From Bacteroidota bacterium (GTDB lineage: Bacteria; Bacteroidota; Bacteroidia; AKYH767-A; OLB10), in assembly GCA_016709725.1 (NCBI GenBank), contig JADJMG010000005.1, positions 347,501 through 411,500 of the forward strand: a stretch of 64,000 nucleotides of DNA. The letters are read 5' to 3'. The notes under the pieces were generated by a model. That model ran no database searches. It was not told where the DNA came from and saw nothing but the letters and a program-made list of their open reading frames with translations. A program made the position numbers and the translations under genes. Below are positions 1 to 11,323 of the stretch, piece by piece. The stretch's first letter is position 1, and the number at the start of each line of letters is the position of its first letter.

Positions 1-3000
1 TACTGTAAACTTCAAACTCGTAATATTATTAAAATGATACTGTTCAGGTTGATCTTTATTCGGATTGACTTCAATCCACAAGCTATTTGTACCGGTATAA
101 GTAAGAGTACTGAAGCTCACATGGCACATGATCGTATCGCCCGCAGGAAGGTCACGGTGAAGCCTTACCGAAGAAATATTTCTGCGAATATTATTGGCAT
201 CATAAACAAAATAATTCACCAACAATGTATCCATTTTCTGACTACTAATATTTTCAAATGCCATACTTAAGCTGATGGTTTCACCCTCTTGAACCGAATC
301 GTTGAAGAAAGTATAATAATTCGTATTCAATGATCCTTCTGGAACGGGATCAAAATAGACTTGCCACTTTTCCATTTGTGGTGGTGTTCGCAATTGCGAA
401 TCTTGCATATAAGATCTCAATCTCAAATTAGGAAACGTTGTAGCACTTATCATACTTAGATCGATAGGGTTCGTAATATCCACCAGTGAATCCATCAACA
501 ACACTTCTTGTCCTGTTGTAGCTATTCCAAAAACTTGCAAATAGATACTATCGGGAGAAACTCCAGATTCTAGATGTGTATAATTCCAATGCAATTGACT
601 CCAAGCCGTAGCGGGACCAATTACAGAAGAGGATTGAAATCCTTTATCCCAATCACGAGTCAACAGATAATCGATACGCAATAAACTATCTGGATACAAT
701 CCTTTTTCAAAAATGACCGAAGAAGGATCACCCTTTTTCATAAACATCATAAATTTATCGCCGTTTTGTAAGCTGCTGAACTGCGGAACACCAATCGAAT
801 TATAAGCACTACTCAATGCAGTCAAAGAACTAAATGGAGCTGAAAATGTGGTCCAACTTAAGAGGTAATTTCCATCAGGCACATCATTTTGAATAAAATC
901 AGCAAGACTATCGATTCCAGAAGTTAGACCAACATCAAACAAGAAATATTTATCGGGTCGAGTTCTAAATCCACAACCTTGTGCTGTATTGCAACTATAA
1001 TAATTATAATTACCAAAATAATTAGTGCAAGAATCAGATGTCCATGGTGTCTCAAAATTAATTGAATCCAACACAGCCACGGCAATTTGTGAAACACCAA
1101 AGCAACCACCATAATCCATATTCACTCCATTAATTTCATAACTTGGGCGACTTGATTCATGCGTCATCAACAAAGAATAATTGGAAGAAATGTATTTTGT
1201 TTGACGTGCAGAATCCACCCAAAGCATGTTCGACAAAGAACTTTCCTTAAATTGGTAATAATGCGCTTGCGACCATCCTGTTTTACCTGGCTTAAACAAA
1301 AACGAACTTACTTTCCATTGGAATTTAGAAGATATTGAAGTATCCAAACTCATAATAGAGTCATTTGCCACCCGCCAATAGTAGGCTTTATTTGAATCTA
1401 AAGTAATTGGAATGTTCCATGATATAATACCAAATGCATTATTTGCCACTCCTGAAATTTTATTAGGACTATTGAAAAAATAAGATGTATCCACTTCGAA
1501 ACGATATGATTTAGCGGCAGCAAATAAATCAGATGTGGTCGCTTTTAACACAATATTTCCTGTGGGAACAATCGCATACTCCTGAGGAAAAACTGGATTA
1601 ATGTCGGTAGAATTAATAATCAATTGAGAATTCGCAACATTATTTCCAACATTGTCAATTTCATCCACTTCATTGTAAACATCCACTGTAATCTCAAACA
1701 TATTGAGTCCGGCACCATCTTTAAAATCGACAGGTAAAGTAATACTTAACGTATCAAGAAAAGAAATATAAGGAACCGCAATGATGGTATCACGCTTATT
1801 ACCTGCAGGCATGGTTCGGCTAATCAACACATGCATGGTTTCACTCGTATTTTTTCCCAAATTAGCAATAGCATATTTCACAGTGAAGCTATCCATCTCG
1901 GTAGTTACAATGGCTGGCTCGTAAAAAATATTTGCATTTTTTATTTCATAATCGGGCTTTTCGAATACATTCATTTTGATGGCAGGGTCACCGTGTAGAG
2001 TCATATTCATACATACACTTTTCACATCAAAGTTCAATGAATCGTAAATATCTTCTACCGTTTTCTTCATCATTTCTCCGACAGTAAAACCATAGTGATC
2101 TCTGAAACCCACTTCATGGAAACGTGTTGAATAATTATGAAGGGGATCGATCAATCCCTTATCTGGAACAGCAATAAACGCAACAGAGCCTTTATCTGGA
2201 GTTAAAACAAAACGTTCATTAAGCAAACGACCAGTAGTATGAATATCTCCAACAAAACAAGATAATGCTAGCACTACAGGGTAGCGATCCTTATTGTTAT
2301 AGTTTTCTGGATCGTCAGTTGAAATATCGAATGAGGTTCCAGCGGCGTGACCATAAAACGTCATCATGCTACATCCGGTATCGATTAATTGCTGTATGTA
2401 CTGACCTAAATTTAGTTGGATGGGTGCTGTAGAACTTTTCAAAATGGTAGTTACATTACCTCCAAACAAAGTATCTTCTAAGATCTGTTTATAAACACTT
2501 AGCTTGCTTGATAAAAAATCTTGTTCATTTAAATCCGTTCCTCCCCCAAAGTGCAGAACATTCTTCATCCAAGCAGAAGGCGGCAATGTTTGTTGCATTT
2601 CAAATGAAATTAATTTATTTAAGTACGCATTAACATCGACATCATTTTGTGCTGAAATACGACCTGTTGCAATTTCAGGAGCAAACTTAGTGGTATTTAA
2701 ATGCGAAGTGAAAATTTGATCCGATGCAGGCTCACCATACGTTGGAACTAAATTTAATCCATACCCAGCGCCGCTTCTTGCATTTTGTGAAAGCACCGAC
2801 TTTCCTAACAACAATAAATATCGGGGTGCTACAGAATTATTATCGATCAACTGATCACAAAAATTACGAATGGACAAGGGATGCTTTTTAATACCCCACG
2901 CAAATTGGTCATATAATTCGTCTATATCAGCAAGCAATACATTATATCCTTTTGTAGTTCGGTATCCAGCATAAGAAACAGCTCCACTCCAAATTGCTTT

Positions 3001-4289
3001 ATTGGAGACCAATAAAAAAGTCGGAATTAGCTCCTGTCAATTTAAAATTATTAAATCGGGCAAACTTCGCTGGATCGGTATCAACATTTACACTTTTCAT
3101 TGTAGCGTTTCCTGAAAAAGAAAACACCTGGCTATTGTCAAGTAGATAACAACTTTGCTCTTGACCATTCATGGGAACTAATCCTTTGTAAACACCTCCC
3201 ACTTGTGAAGGAATCAATAATTTAATGGTATCGCCACTCATTACATACATTCGAGGGGCAGCTGCATTGAGATTTACACATTCTAATAATGCTTTTGCTG
3301 AAGCACTATTTACCATTAACTTGAGAGGTAACGTTTCACCATTAAAATCAAAACTACGTGAATAGCGCAATTTTGCATAGGCAATTTGCATGTAATTCAG
3401 ATTTCCAGGAAAAGTAACATCATTCATTGGCATAAATTGAAAAGTGAAGTTTCCGCTGGAAGGTAAATTCGTAATATCAAAATTATGCTTCACCAATTCA
3501 TAACCATAAAATAAGGTGTCTATCAAAACATTTCCAGCACTTTTCAATTGATACGGATGTGCATTAGCGTTAGCTCCCATCACCATGGCTTCTATGGTGG
3601 GAAGTGGGCCAAGAGAAACCGCCTTTGCTATCGCATAATTAATATCAAATGGTGCTTGCTTACTTATTCTATTGGATAAAAAACCCTTCTCCTTCTGAAA
3701 AAGAATTATCAGCAATATCATTATAATCTCGCCATCCAATATTGTATTCTCCTCCATACACCTTCACCTGTTCAGAGATGAAATAAGTTTCAGGAGAATA
3801 GGCTCCAAAATTATTATCAGTTAATAATGGCATTCTTCTATTATTCGTCGAAAAAGGAGAATACGTCAAGAAGTAAGAAGCGGTGTCGTTATAAATACTG
3901 AAGTAAGGATTCGGTTGGTCCTCATTATTCACATACAGTGCACGATCATAAGCACCATCAGTTCCTTTTCCATAAAACTCAACATAATCACCGGGTCCAA
4001 AAATATTATCGGCATTCACATCCGCAACATGAATAAATTGTTCTTTACCGTTAGCATAAATTTGAAATCGGTCGGGGCTAAACCAGGAGGTAACCGGCAC
4101 CCCATTGTTTTGCATATCGGCATAAGAAACTCGGTAAACTCCTTCCTGCCAAATACCAATTCGAAAGTATTGCTGTGTGGATAGAGGCTGGCCGCTTGTA
4201 AATGCAATCCATTCGTTACCGTATGGCTGTGCCATACAAATAGTATGTGCAAGAAGAAATGCAGTGATTAGTGTGTAAAATTGTTTCAT
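1..4289 (-). CDS. porU: Type IX secretion sortase PorU, C25 (gingipain-like) peptidase; partial at left edge, two frameshifts
   Basis: PorU is the outer-membrane sortase that removes the C-terminal signal from T9SS cargo and attaches it to the cell surface. The start at 4289 gives a signal peptide (MKQFYTLITAFLLAHTICMA). The C25 domain lies around 1900-3000 on the window: the putative catalytic His is in FYGHAAG and the Cys in LALSCFVGD. CARDB-like beta domains follow and the gene runs off the window, so more than 1400 residues are seen. Two frame breaks are evident. At 3678-3683 six A's should be five, giving GEGFLSNRISKQ. At 3009-3010 CC should be C, giving DFFIVSNKAIWSGA. Both breaks restore family-like sequence, so I read them as sequencing errors. 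It lies 8 bp downstream of porV, probably in one operon. The protein is long for PorU, but the family is variable. Confidence 0.88.
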
Positions 4290-4297
4290 GTAAGATT

Positions 4298-5389
4298 TTA
4301 TTTTTTACTTGAAGAACCTTCCTTTCTCACAATATTCAATCTCAATGAAAACACATTCGAGTATAATGATTCGGATGTATTTCCAATATTCGTTAATGCA
4401 TAGTCGATGGTCACATTCTTTAAACGCAAACCAATTCCAATATTTGGTTGTGCAGTTGTAGAGGTGCTGGCATCAATATTTTTTATAGTTTGAATGTTTC
4501 CTAATCCAGCTCTCAAAAAGATGAAATCATCATAACCGAACTCTACTCCTACTTTAGGGTCGATGCTCATTACATCTGTTTTCACAGGTACATTTCTTTT
4601 TCCATCAAAAGTGATGTCAAGATCAATGGCTGGATTCACGGTAATTTTTTTAATGATATTTGTTTTGAATGCTGTTCCTAAAATTAATCGTGGCAAGGTA
4701 ACTTCTAATCCATTTTCAGGGATTGCATTTCCCGTTTGATTAAATACCGCTTCTAAATTTTCGGTATTGTATGTCCATGCATTAAAGGTGGAAGTAATAT
4801 CTTTTCCTACAGCGGCAAACGTCCACTTTCCTTTTTCATATTGTGCTCCTGCATCTAAACCAAATCCCCATGCTTTAGCGAAATCACCTACTTTACGATG
4901 CACCACTTTTGCGTTAGCTCCTAAACTCAAACCTGTGATTTTAGTTTTTTGCGCAAAAGAAAATAGAAATGCATAATCAGCTGAGGAGAAAGATTTCAAT
5001 CGATCGTAATCGATGTTTCCATCTTTGTCGATTAAATCGGTTGAGTCAATAATATCATCTACCGCAAAGCGAATGACCGAAACTCCAATGGTTCTGGTTG
5101 CATCGATGGGTGCTGCAAAGGAACCATAATCATACTTCGCAATCCCTGCGAAATATTCACTGTGCATTAAGGCGATTTGTAAATTGCCTTTTACTTTTGT
5201 TAAGCCCGCAGGATTCCAATAACCTGCTGTAGCATCATTCACCATAGCTGACATTGCACCACTCAATCCGAGACCACGCGCACCCACACCAATGGCTAAA
5301 AATTCATTACTGTACTTAGGAGTTTGAGCCATTAAGGCGGTACTGAGGAGTCCGGCGATTGCACTTAAATAAAATTTAGGTTTTTGCAT
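4298..5389 (-). CDS. porV: PorV/PorQ-family outer-membrane beta-barrel protein, probable T9SS shuttle PorV
   Basis: 363 residues with signal peptide (cleavage after LMAQ). The N-terminal family signature is present: GVGARGLGLSGAMSAMVNDA followed by YWNPAGL, as in PorV/PorQ FadL-like barrels. PorV carries cargo from the translocon to PorU. The adjacent downstream gene is porU, which is the usual T9SS pairing and supports PorV over PorQ. The protein ends in a beta-strand rich region with a short Ser/Lys tail. It is intact, unlike its neighbour. The assignment to PorV rather than a generic PorV/PorQ paralogue rests on context. Confidence 0.85.
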   Translation of the reverse strand: MQKPKFYLSAIAGLLSTALMAQTPKYSNEFLAIGVGARGLGLSGAMSAMVNDATAGYWNPAGLTKVKGNLQIALMHSEYFAGIAKYDYGSFAAPIDATRTIGVSVIRFAVDDIIDSTDLIDKDGNIDYDRLKSFSSADYAFLFSFAQKTKITGLSLGANAKVVHRKVGDFAKAWGFGLDAGAQYEKGKWTFAAVGKDITSTFNAWTYNTENLEAVFNQTGNAIPENGLEVTLPRLILGTAFKTNIIKKITVNPAIDLDITFDGKRNVPVKTDVMSIDPKVGVEFGYDDFIFLRAGLGNIQTIKNIDASTSTTAQPNIGIGLRLKNVTIDYALTNIGNTSESLYSNVFSLRLNIVRKEGSSSKK

Positions 5390-5426
5390 AATTATTAGGT
5401 TGTGGCATCCAAACGCATTTCAGAGA

Positions 5427-5459
5427 CAAAAATTATGCTCCGAACTAGATTATACGCAA
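5427..5459 (-). promoter_or_regulatory. Candidate Bacteroidota-type promoter for porV-porU
   Basis: On the minus strand a TTG at 5459-5457 is followed, after 21 bases, by TAATTTTTG at 5435-5427, close to the Bacteroidota -33 TTTG / -7 TAnnTTTG pattern. It sits about 40 bases upstream of the porV start codon. The match is by eye only. Confidence 0.4.
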
Positions 5460-5630
5460 GGACATGCTTGAAGGTTCTGAAAATCAAAAGTAAGTAGGTT
5501 TGCCTCTGAAATCTGCATAATTCGTGTAAAATATTAACATTCAAATTCACCCATTAAAACAGACGATTGACCAATGATAATTACGCTTTGCTAGATGTGT
5601 TTTAAGGCGATATCAATTATCTTCGTCCCC

Positions 5631-6344
5631 ATGCGACAATTACCCAATTTAATGACTTTAGCAAATCTGTTTTGTGGCTGTTTGGCTATTGTTTCTATTT
5701 TCAATGGAGAATTAACGACAGCGAGTATGTTCATTTTCATAGCAGCTTTACTCGATTTTGGAGATGGTTTTGTAGCTCGAAAATTCAATGCTTACTCTGA
5801 ATTAGGCAAGCAACTCGATTCATTGGCTGATATGGTTAGCTTTGGATTAGTGCCTGGATTAATGCTCTATGCTATTTTTGTAATGGGCAGTACGAAGTTT
5901 GATTTTGATCCCACCATGATGATCATGGGACAATATTTTATGTTCATGGTCACTATATTTTCCTGCTTAAGATTAGCCCTATTCAATATCGACACCCGAC
6001 AAAGCTCCTACTTTATAGGTGTTCCCACGCCAGCTAATACACTGATGATCATTTCGATACCATTTATTTTAGCCGAAGATACTTGGGGACTTAGCCAATA
6101 CATTTACCATCCTTTGTTTCTTGTTGTTTTTGCTGGAATCTCAAGTTATTTATTGGTGGCAGAAATTCCATTATTAGCCTAAAAGTTCAAATCATTTGCT
6201 TGGAATGTTAATAAAGGAGTTTATTTATTATTGATCGTGAGTATTTTATGTATTCTTCTACTAAAGTTTGCAGCCGCCCCGATCATCCTCCTTTTCTATG
6301 TAATTTTGTCCTTGATTTTTCCACCCCATAAAAAAACGACATGA
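5631..6344 (+). CDS. pssA: CDP-diacylglycerol-serine O-phosphatidyltransferase, with an in-frame TAA near the C-terminus
   Basis: Makes phosphatidylserine from CDP-diacylglycerol and serine at the inner membrane, the first step to phosphatidylethanolamine. The CDP-alcohol phosphotransferase motif DG-x2-AR-x8-G-x3-D-x3-D is complete (DGFVARKFNAYSELGKQLD then SLAD). The ATG at 5631 (MRQLPNLMTLANLFCG) matches family starts better than the one at 5595. A TAA at 6180-6182 interrupts the frame where a Leu codon is expected (PLLA-stop-KFKSFAW). The same frame then stays open for 53 more codons encoding the last hydrophobic segments and ends at 6344 in an ATGA overlap with purS. That overlap indicates that the longer frame is the ancestral gene. 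Confidence 0.88.
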
Positions 6345-6592
6345 AATTCAACGCACATATCAATGTAATGCCACAAAAAGCATTGCTTTACCCACAAGGA
6401 CGCGCCGTTACTGGCAGCATGAAAAACTTAGATCTTTCTCAAATTGAAAATGTTCGCATCGGCAAACACATTACTTTAGAAATTGAGGCAACGTCGAAGG
6501 AAGAAGCGATTCAAAATGTAGAATTAGCCTGCAAAAAATTGTTGGCGAATCCCATCATGGAAAATTACGAGTTCACCGTTGAACCGGCTTAA
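6341..6592 (+). CDS. purS: Phosphoribosylformylglycinamidine synthase subunit PurS
   Basis: 83 residues, the usual size for PurS, the small subunit that bridges PurL and PurQ in the fourth step of purine synthesis. The N-terminal strand FNAHINVMPQKALLYPQGRA, the segment VRIGKHITLEIEA and the C-terminal CKKLLANPIMENYEF are all typical. The start codon overlaps the end of the pssA frame by four bases (ATGA), implying translational coupling. No purL or purQ lies nearby, so the small subunit is unlinked from its partners here. Confidence 0.93.
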   Translation: MKFNAHINVMPQKALLYPQGRAVTGSMKNLDLSQIENVRIGKHITLEIEATSKEEAIQNVELACKKLLANPIMENYEFTVEPA

Positions 6593-6601
6593 TTTTTTCA
6601 G

Positions 6602-7213
6602 ATGAAATATTTACTTCTCAGTATTTGCAGTGTATTTATTTTCTGTTCAGCATATGCACAAACGGAGAATGAAAAAGCGATTGAAGAAATTTTAGAATTT
6701 CGCAGAGGATTAGATTCAGATTACCAAGATCCGAAAGAATCGCCTTTAGGTGAAAAGAATATAGCTAATTTTACAGGCCATCGTTTTTTTCCAATTGATT
6801 TAGGATTGAGGGTTTGGGCGAAAGCGGAATGATTGAAGAACGAGAAATCGTTTCTCATGAAAACCAGTGGACCTAAAACTCCTGAGTATAAAAAATATTT
6901 GAAACTTACTTTTTCCATTGACGACAGCATATATGTTTTATATGCCTATCAGAATGTTGTCTACGCACAAAAAGAAGAATATAAAGATCATTTATTTTTA
7001 CCTTTCACCGATAAAACAAACGGATTTGAGACTTACGGAGGTGGACGATATATTGATCTTCGGATACCCACCACCGATAGTTTACTGTTAGATTTTAATC
7101 AATGTTATAATCCGTATTGCGCGTATACTACGGGATATAATTGTCCGATTCCGCCGAAGGAAAATGCGTTGCCTATTAAAATTGAAGTGGGGATTTTAGC
7201 GCCTGAGCATTAA
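6602..7213 (+). CDS. DUF1684 secreted protein, interrupted by an in-frame TGA
   Basis: The start at 6602, 9 bases after purS, gives a signal peptide (MKYLLLSICSVFIFCSAYAQ). The DUF1684 hallmarks are a fragment like FLMKTSG..PEYKKY, then GFETYGGGRYIDLRIP, LDFNQCYNPYCAYTTGYNCP and PPKENALPI. A TGA at 6830-6832 splits the protein after VWAKAE. Sequence on both sides of the stop is in the same frame and aligns with the family, where an Arg (CGA) or similar would be expected. The biochemical role of DUF1684 is not established. It is probably cotranscribed with pssA and purS. The break is either a point mutation or a base error. Confidence 0.82.
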
Positions 7214-7273
7214 TTGTTGATCCTATTTAATTTTTCGAATCAGTTACATTATTTTCTTCGAAAAGTGATTTCA

Positions 7274-7303
7274 AGCTGCTGGCTTCTAGCTTCTAGCTTC
7301 TAG
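7274..7303. repeat. Short simple repeat (CTTCTAG units)
   Basis: Downstream of the DUF1684 gene the sequence GCTGCTGGCTTCTAGCTTCT continues as further CTTCTAG units. Similar GCTGCTAG/GCTTCAAGC tracts occur near 38525 and 40370, so this belongs to a dispersed intergenic microsatellite family. Confidence 0.5.
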
Positions 7304-7350
7304 TCTTTTGTTGGTTCATAGAAATTATTCCATTGATGGAAAATTAAGAT

Positions 7351-8079
7351 TTACAATCGCAACTCAAAATTCTTTCCGAGATACACTCGACGTACTTGTT
7401 CGTCGTCGGCGAGTTCTTGGGCGCTGCCTTCTTTAAGGATTTTACCTTCGAAAAGGAGATAGGCGCGATCGGTGATGGTGAGCGTTTCATGCACGTTATG
7501 ATCGGTGATGAGGATGCCAATATTTTTTCGCTTTTAGCTTGTGCACGATGGCTTGAATATCTTCTACTGCAATAGGATCTACACCGGCGAATGGTTCATC
7601 TAGCAAAATAAATTTTGGACTTACCGCCAAGCAGCGCGCAATTTCTGTTCTTCTTCTTTCTCCTCCTGATAAAACATCGCCGTAACTTTTGCGAATTTTT
7701 TGAAGTCCAAACTCACTTAATAATTCTTCTAACTTTTCGCTCTGAGCTTCCTTCGTCATTTTTGTCATCTCTAGCACAGCCTTGATATTATCTTCAACCG
7801 AAAGTTTGCGAAACACCGATGCTTCTTGAGCTAAATATCCAACTCCCATTTGAGCACGCTTGTACATGGGTTCAGATGTAATTTCGAGATCATCTAAAAA
7901 ATTTGCCCTTCATTTGGTTTGATGAGTCCTACAGTCATGTAAAAAGTGGTTGTTTTACCTGCCCCATTTGGACCAAGTAAACCCACAATTTCACCTTGAG
8001 AAACCTGAATAGATACATGGTCCACTACCGTACGACGTTTATATCGTTTTACAAGATTTTCACTTCGAAGAATAGACAT
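7351..8079 (-). CDS. lptB: LPS export ABC transporter ATP-binding protein LptB, two frameshifts
   Basis: Cytoplasmic ATPase that powers lipopolysaccharide extraction from the inner membrane through the Lpt bridge. The start at 8079 gives MSILRSENLVKRYKRRTVVD with Walker A GPNGAGKTT (36-44). Further on come the LptB-specific GYLAQEASVFRKLSVEDNI, the signature LSGGERRR, Walker B ILLDEPFAGVDPIAVEDIQ and an ending of GKNFELRL. The frame breaks at 7896-7901 (six A's, seven expected, plus strand) and at 7523-7528 (six T's, seven expected). Restoring one base at each joins all three pieces into a full protein of about 243 residues. Both breaks are homopolymer deletions, probably sequencing errors. 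Confidence 0.9.
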
Positions 8080-8139
8080 AGGGCAAAATTAGTGAATTAT
8101 AGGGTAATGTGTATTTTTATTAATATAGGTAGTTGTGAA

Positions 8140-8370
8140 AAATCATACGTGAAGGCTGCGCTATGCTAAGGTTTCTCGCAACCCTCGACAAGCTCAGGTT
8201 AAAAGGCGCGGAGGCGCTAAGGCTCGCCTATGCTATAATTTTCTCGCACCCTCGACAGGCTCAGGTTAAGGCGCTAAGCTCTAGGGACGCTAAGGTTTCG
8301 TCCAGAAACTTTTGGCGTCGCCTATGCGAAATTTTCGTTCAAGGTGCTAAGTCTGCACTATTCTAAGTTT
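8140..8370. repeat. Intergenic GC-skewed dispersed repeat (CTCGACA..CTCAGGTT and GGCGCTAAGG units)
   Basis: The gap between lptB and the next gene (8080-8411) holds two copies of an element with CCCTCGACAAGCTCAGGTTA-like sequence, interleaved with GGCGCTAAGG, GGCTGCGCTATGCTAAG and TTTCTCGC motifs. Related copies occur at about 44170-44535, 48255-48350 and 53196-53430. No gene is visible; the small open frame in the region is just the repeat. Confidence 0.7.
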
Positions 8371-8411
8371 TCTTCTAAGAAACAAATATGTCAATTTACC
8401 CTGATTACTAT

Positions 8412-10863
8412 TTAGAAAGTCAACTGGAAGCTTCCTCGAATTCCAAACTTAGAAATATTGGGATTTTCCAAATAGCTCATCCTCCAAAGGAAATCGACAC
8501 GCAAAATTTTAAAGATATTCTCTACGCCTACTCCCGCTTCCACGTAAGGTTTTTTATTTAGCGAGTAAAACAAACTTTGATTGGCTTGTAAATTCAAATT
8601 TGAATTTTGCAATTGACCCCAAACTGCTTTCACTTGTGCAACTTCGCGCCACTTTAACTTACGTAGCAATGGAATTTTATCGAGGAAGAATCCATCGAAG
8701 TGATGCGTTGCAAATCCACTCAAATAATAATCACTAACGAATTCGAAAAAATTCATCATATTGAATGCAGCATAATCGTAAAAATAAGTTTCATTTCCCG
8801 GATGAATTTCCAATAACGGATAAGGAACTTTACCCCATGTTTTCCCTGCACTCAACACCCAGTAGGTATAACCAAATGGATTTAACTTTAAACGATCGTC
8901 AACTCGAATTGAAAGTTTTTGATAGTCGAAATCCCCTTCTAAAAATCCTTTTATTCCTTTCGTATAATTAATTTGAATGATAGGATGTTCACTTCCTAAG
9001 CTGATGCGATCCACTTTTCCGGCAACAAATTTTTCACGATAGGCAAATCGCATGAACACACTTAATTGGGTAGTTTGAAACGTATTTTTTACCAGATTTT
9101 TATCTTCGTTTGTAAAATAGCGCACATCCAAATCGCCAAGAGGATGAAAGCATTGTGTTAAAGTTACTTTATTGCTAAGTCCAGGAAACCACTCAATATC
9201 ATACCAACTTTTTGGAGACGGATGTATTTAATTTGGTTGCAGGGTTTCGTCTGAACAACGATGACAAAATATTATCATCTTGAAATGCATTATCACTTTG
9301 ACCCAATTGCTCTACATCAAATCGATATTGTACGCCTGTAAACTGTCGGGGCTTGTCTGAAATTTTATACTTTGCCGATCCCATGTATTTGAAACGTTCA
9401 TCTTTCAACCCATAAGCTAAATATCCTTCTAACTGAATTTTAGTGCTGAGGTCGTCACTTGTTCGCATTCCAATTCGAAAACGATTTCCCTCAATCGGAT
9501 TTCTACTATACACTGTATAATAAGGACCCAGCTCAATAAGTCCGATGTCCTTATAACCTGTAAAGAACAGTGTAATTAATTCAACGTACGTTTTAAATGC
9601 TGGTAATGTTTTAATCGTATCTACCATGTGATAGATTTTCTGTTCTCTTTCAGCAAGAGAATCATGACGATGTTGATCCCAGTAATCGGCGGTTTTAGTT
9701 AAAGCATCTTCATTGAGGCGAATAATTTCTGTTCCTTTAAAAATTTCCTCGGGGATGGTATGATTGATTCTGATATTGCGATAAGTTGTTGATTTTCTTC
9801 CAATGAAACTCATCCCTTCTTGTCGAGCAGCAAAATCGAGCACTAACATATCACGACTCAACATCCACGTAGTATCCACACGCGTGTACTCTTGCACAAT
9901 CGCCATATCTTCCACCCAGTTAATGTTGGCATCATGTGCGATACGCATTGAAATCTTTTTGATGGCAAACGTAGAATCATGCACACAAAATTCGCCACTG
10001 AAAGTAAGCTCTTGTGGTCGGCGTGGCTTAAACTTCATTTTATAGCACCATTGATCATCAAGGAATGCGGAGTCCAATAAATAATAGCGATAATACACCA
10101 AACCCAAATCGGAAGCAGGGCTGATAAATCCTTTCCCAAAAAGTTCAATGAAATTATCGTAGACATTCACGCGTTGATACATGTCTCCAAGAAACTGAGT
10201 GACCGAAGCATTTTCTAATCCAGAAACTTTACTGGCTTTAATAACTTCTTGCTTACTACTTGGGTTACTTCTATAATAGATATCGGATAAAGTCTCGCTA
10301 ATAAAAAAAGGAAGAAAGGGTTTACTATTTGTTTCTGTACTATCAATATTATCCCAAACGAAAGCAAAAGGTTTGAGTAGTTTATTCCTTTTCATTTTAT
10401 CACTGATATTCGTTAAATCGAACTCCAGTTTATTATACACTTCATATTGGTACGAATTCAAATTCGTATGATCATTTTCAAATTTATGTTTGATGATTTC
10501 GCGAAAAATAATGTTGGCTGGGTTTTCCCCGGCTTTGATCACCACCTCTTGCAACTCCATCTTACTCGCCTTCATCACCATATTGATCACTTGATCTTGG
10601 CCTTTCTTCACTCGCATTTTCACGGGGAGATAACCTATTAATGTGCATAAAATCGAATCACCGGGGGCATCTGTCGACAAAAAATAATTTCCATCCATAT
10701 CGGTATTTGCGCCGATGGTAGTTCCTTTAAAAACGACAGTTGCAAAAGGGATCGGCTCGTTGGTGAGTTGATCGGTTACTTTACCTCTGATTTTAGTTTG
10801 TTGTGCAAAAGCAGGCTGCACAAAAATAAAGGTTACTAAAAATAATAAGTAATAATATCTCAT
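8412..10863 (-). CDS. CarboxypepD_reg-like / DUF5686 outer-membrane protein, one frameshift
   Basis: About 817 residues when joined. The signal peptide (1-20) is followed by a carboxypeptidase regulatory-like domain, roughly 22-105 (IRGKVTDQLTNEPIPFATVV and FLSTDAPGDSILCTLIGY), then a long DUF5686 region predicted to end in a beta-barrel; the final residue is Phe (GIRGSFQLTF). The frame breaks at the T run 9209-9213. With four rather than five bases the protein reads SVSKSWYDIEWFPGLSNK and continues smoothly. Such proteins are surface or TonB-like accessory proteins of unknown role in Bacteroidota. No SusC/SusD partner lies beside it. Confidence 0.83.
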
Positions 10864-10904
10864 TCAATACTTCTTCTAATCGGGTGATGTCAATGTTTAC
10901 GTTT

Positions 10905-11251
10905 TTACTTTGATAATGTTCCTAATTCCTCCCAATACTCCAAGGCACGACGTGTATGTGGAATCACAATACTACCGCCCACTAAATTTGCTATTGAGAA
11001 AACTTCAAAAAGCTCCTCTGTGGTGACACCTTGCTCCATGCACTTTCCGAGATGATATCGGATACAATCATCACAACGTAAAACCATGGAAGATATTAGT
11101 CCCAACATTTCCTTTGTTTTTACATCCAACGCACCTGCTTGATACGTCGAAGCATCGAGCGCCCAAAATCTTTTCATGTTCAGATTTCCTGTGCCAGGAT
11201 CTTCCCATTCATCAATTCTCGATATTCGTTAAAGTTTTTTACTTGTGACAT
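10905..11251 (-). CDS. AhpD-like / carboxymuconolactone decarboxylase family protein, one frameshift
   Basis: About 115 residues. The redox CxxC motif with following His is present (RCDDCIRYHLGKC), as in AhpD-type disulfide proteins. The later segment FEVFSIANLVGGSIVIPHTR is also typical. The ATG at 11251 gives MSQVKNFNEYRELMNGKIL, the family N-terminus. Frame is lost at the CC at 11194-11195, where three bases are expected, giving KILGTGNLNMKRFWALD. A shorter start at 11177 avoids the break but loses the conserved N-terminus. The substrate is unknown; a thiol peroxidase-associated or general redox role is inferred. Confidence 0.82.
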
Positions 11252-11323
11252 TTCTTAATGATTTACTAGGAGATCAATTTCTTTCATCACTAAAATAGAA
11301 CTTTTCTTTTACAACCAAATTAT

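Noticed and set aside
7351..8079. Programmed ribosomal frameshifting in lptB and other broken genes
   Set aside because: Breaks differ in direction and context and affect many unrelated genes; sequence error is simpler.
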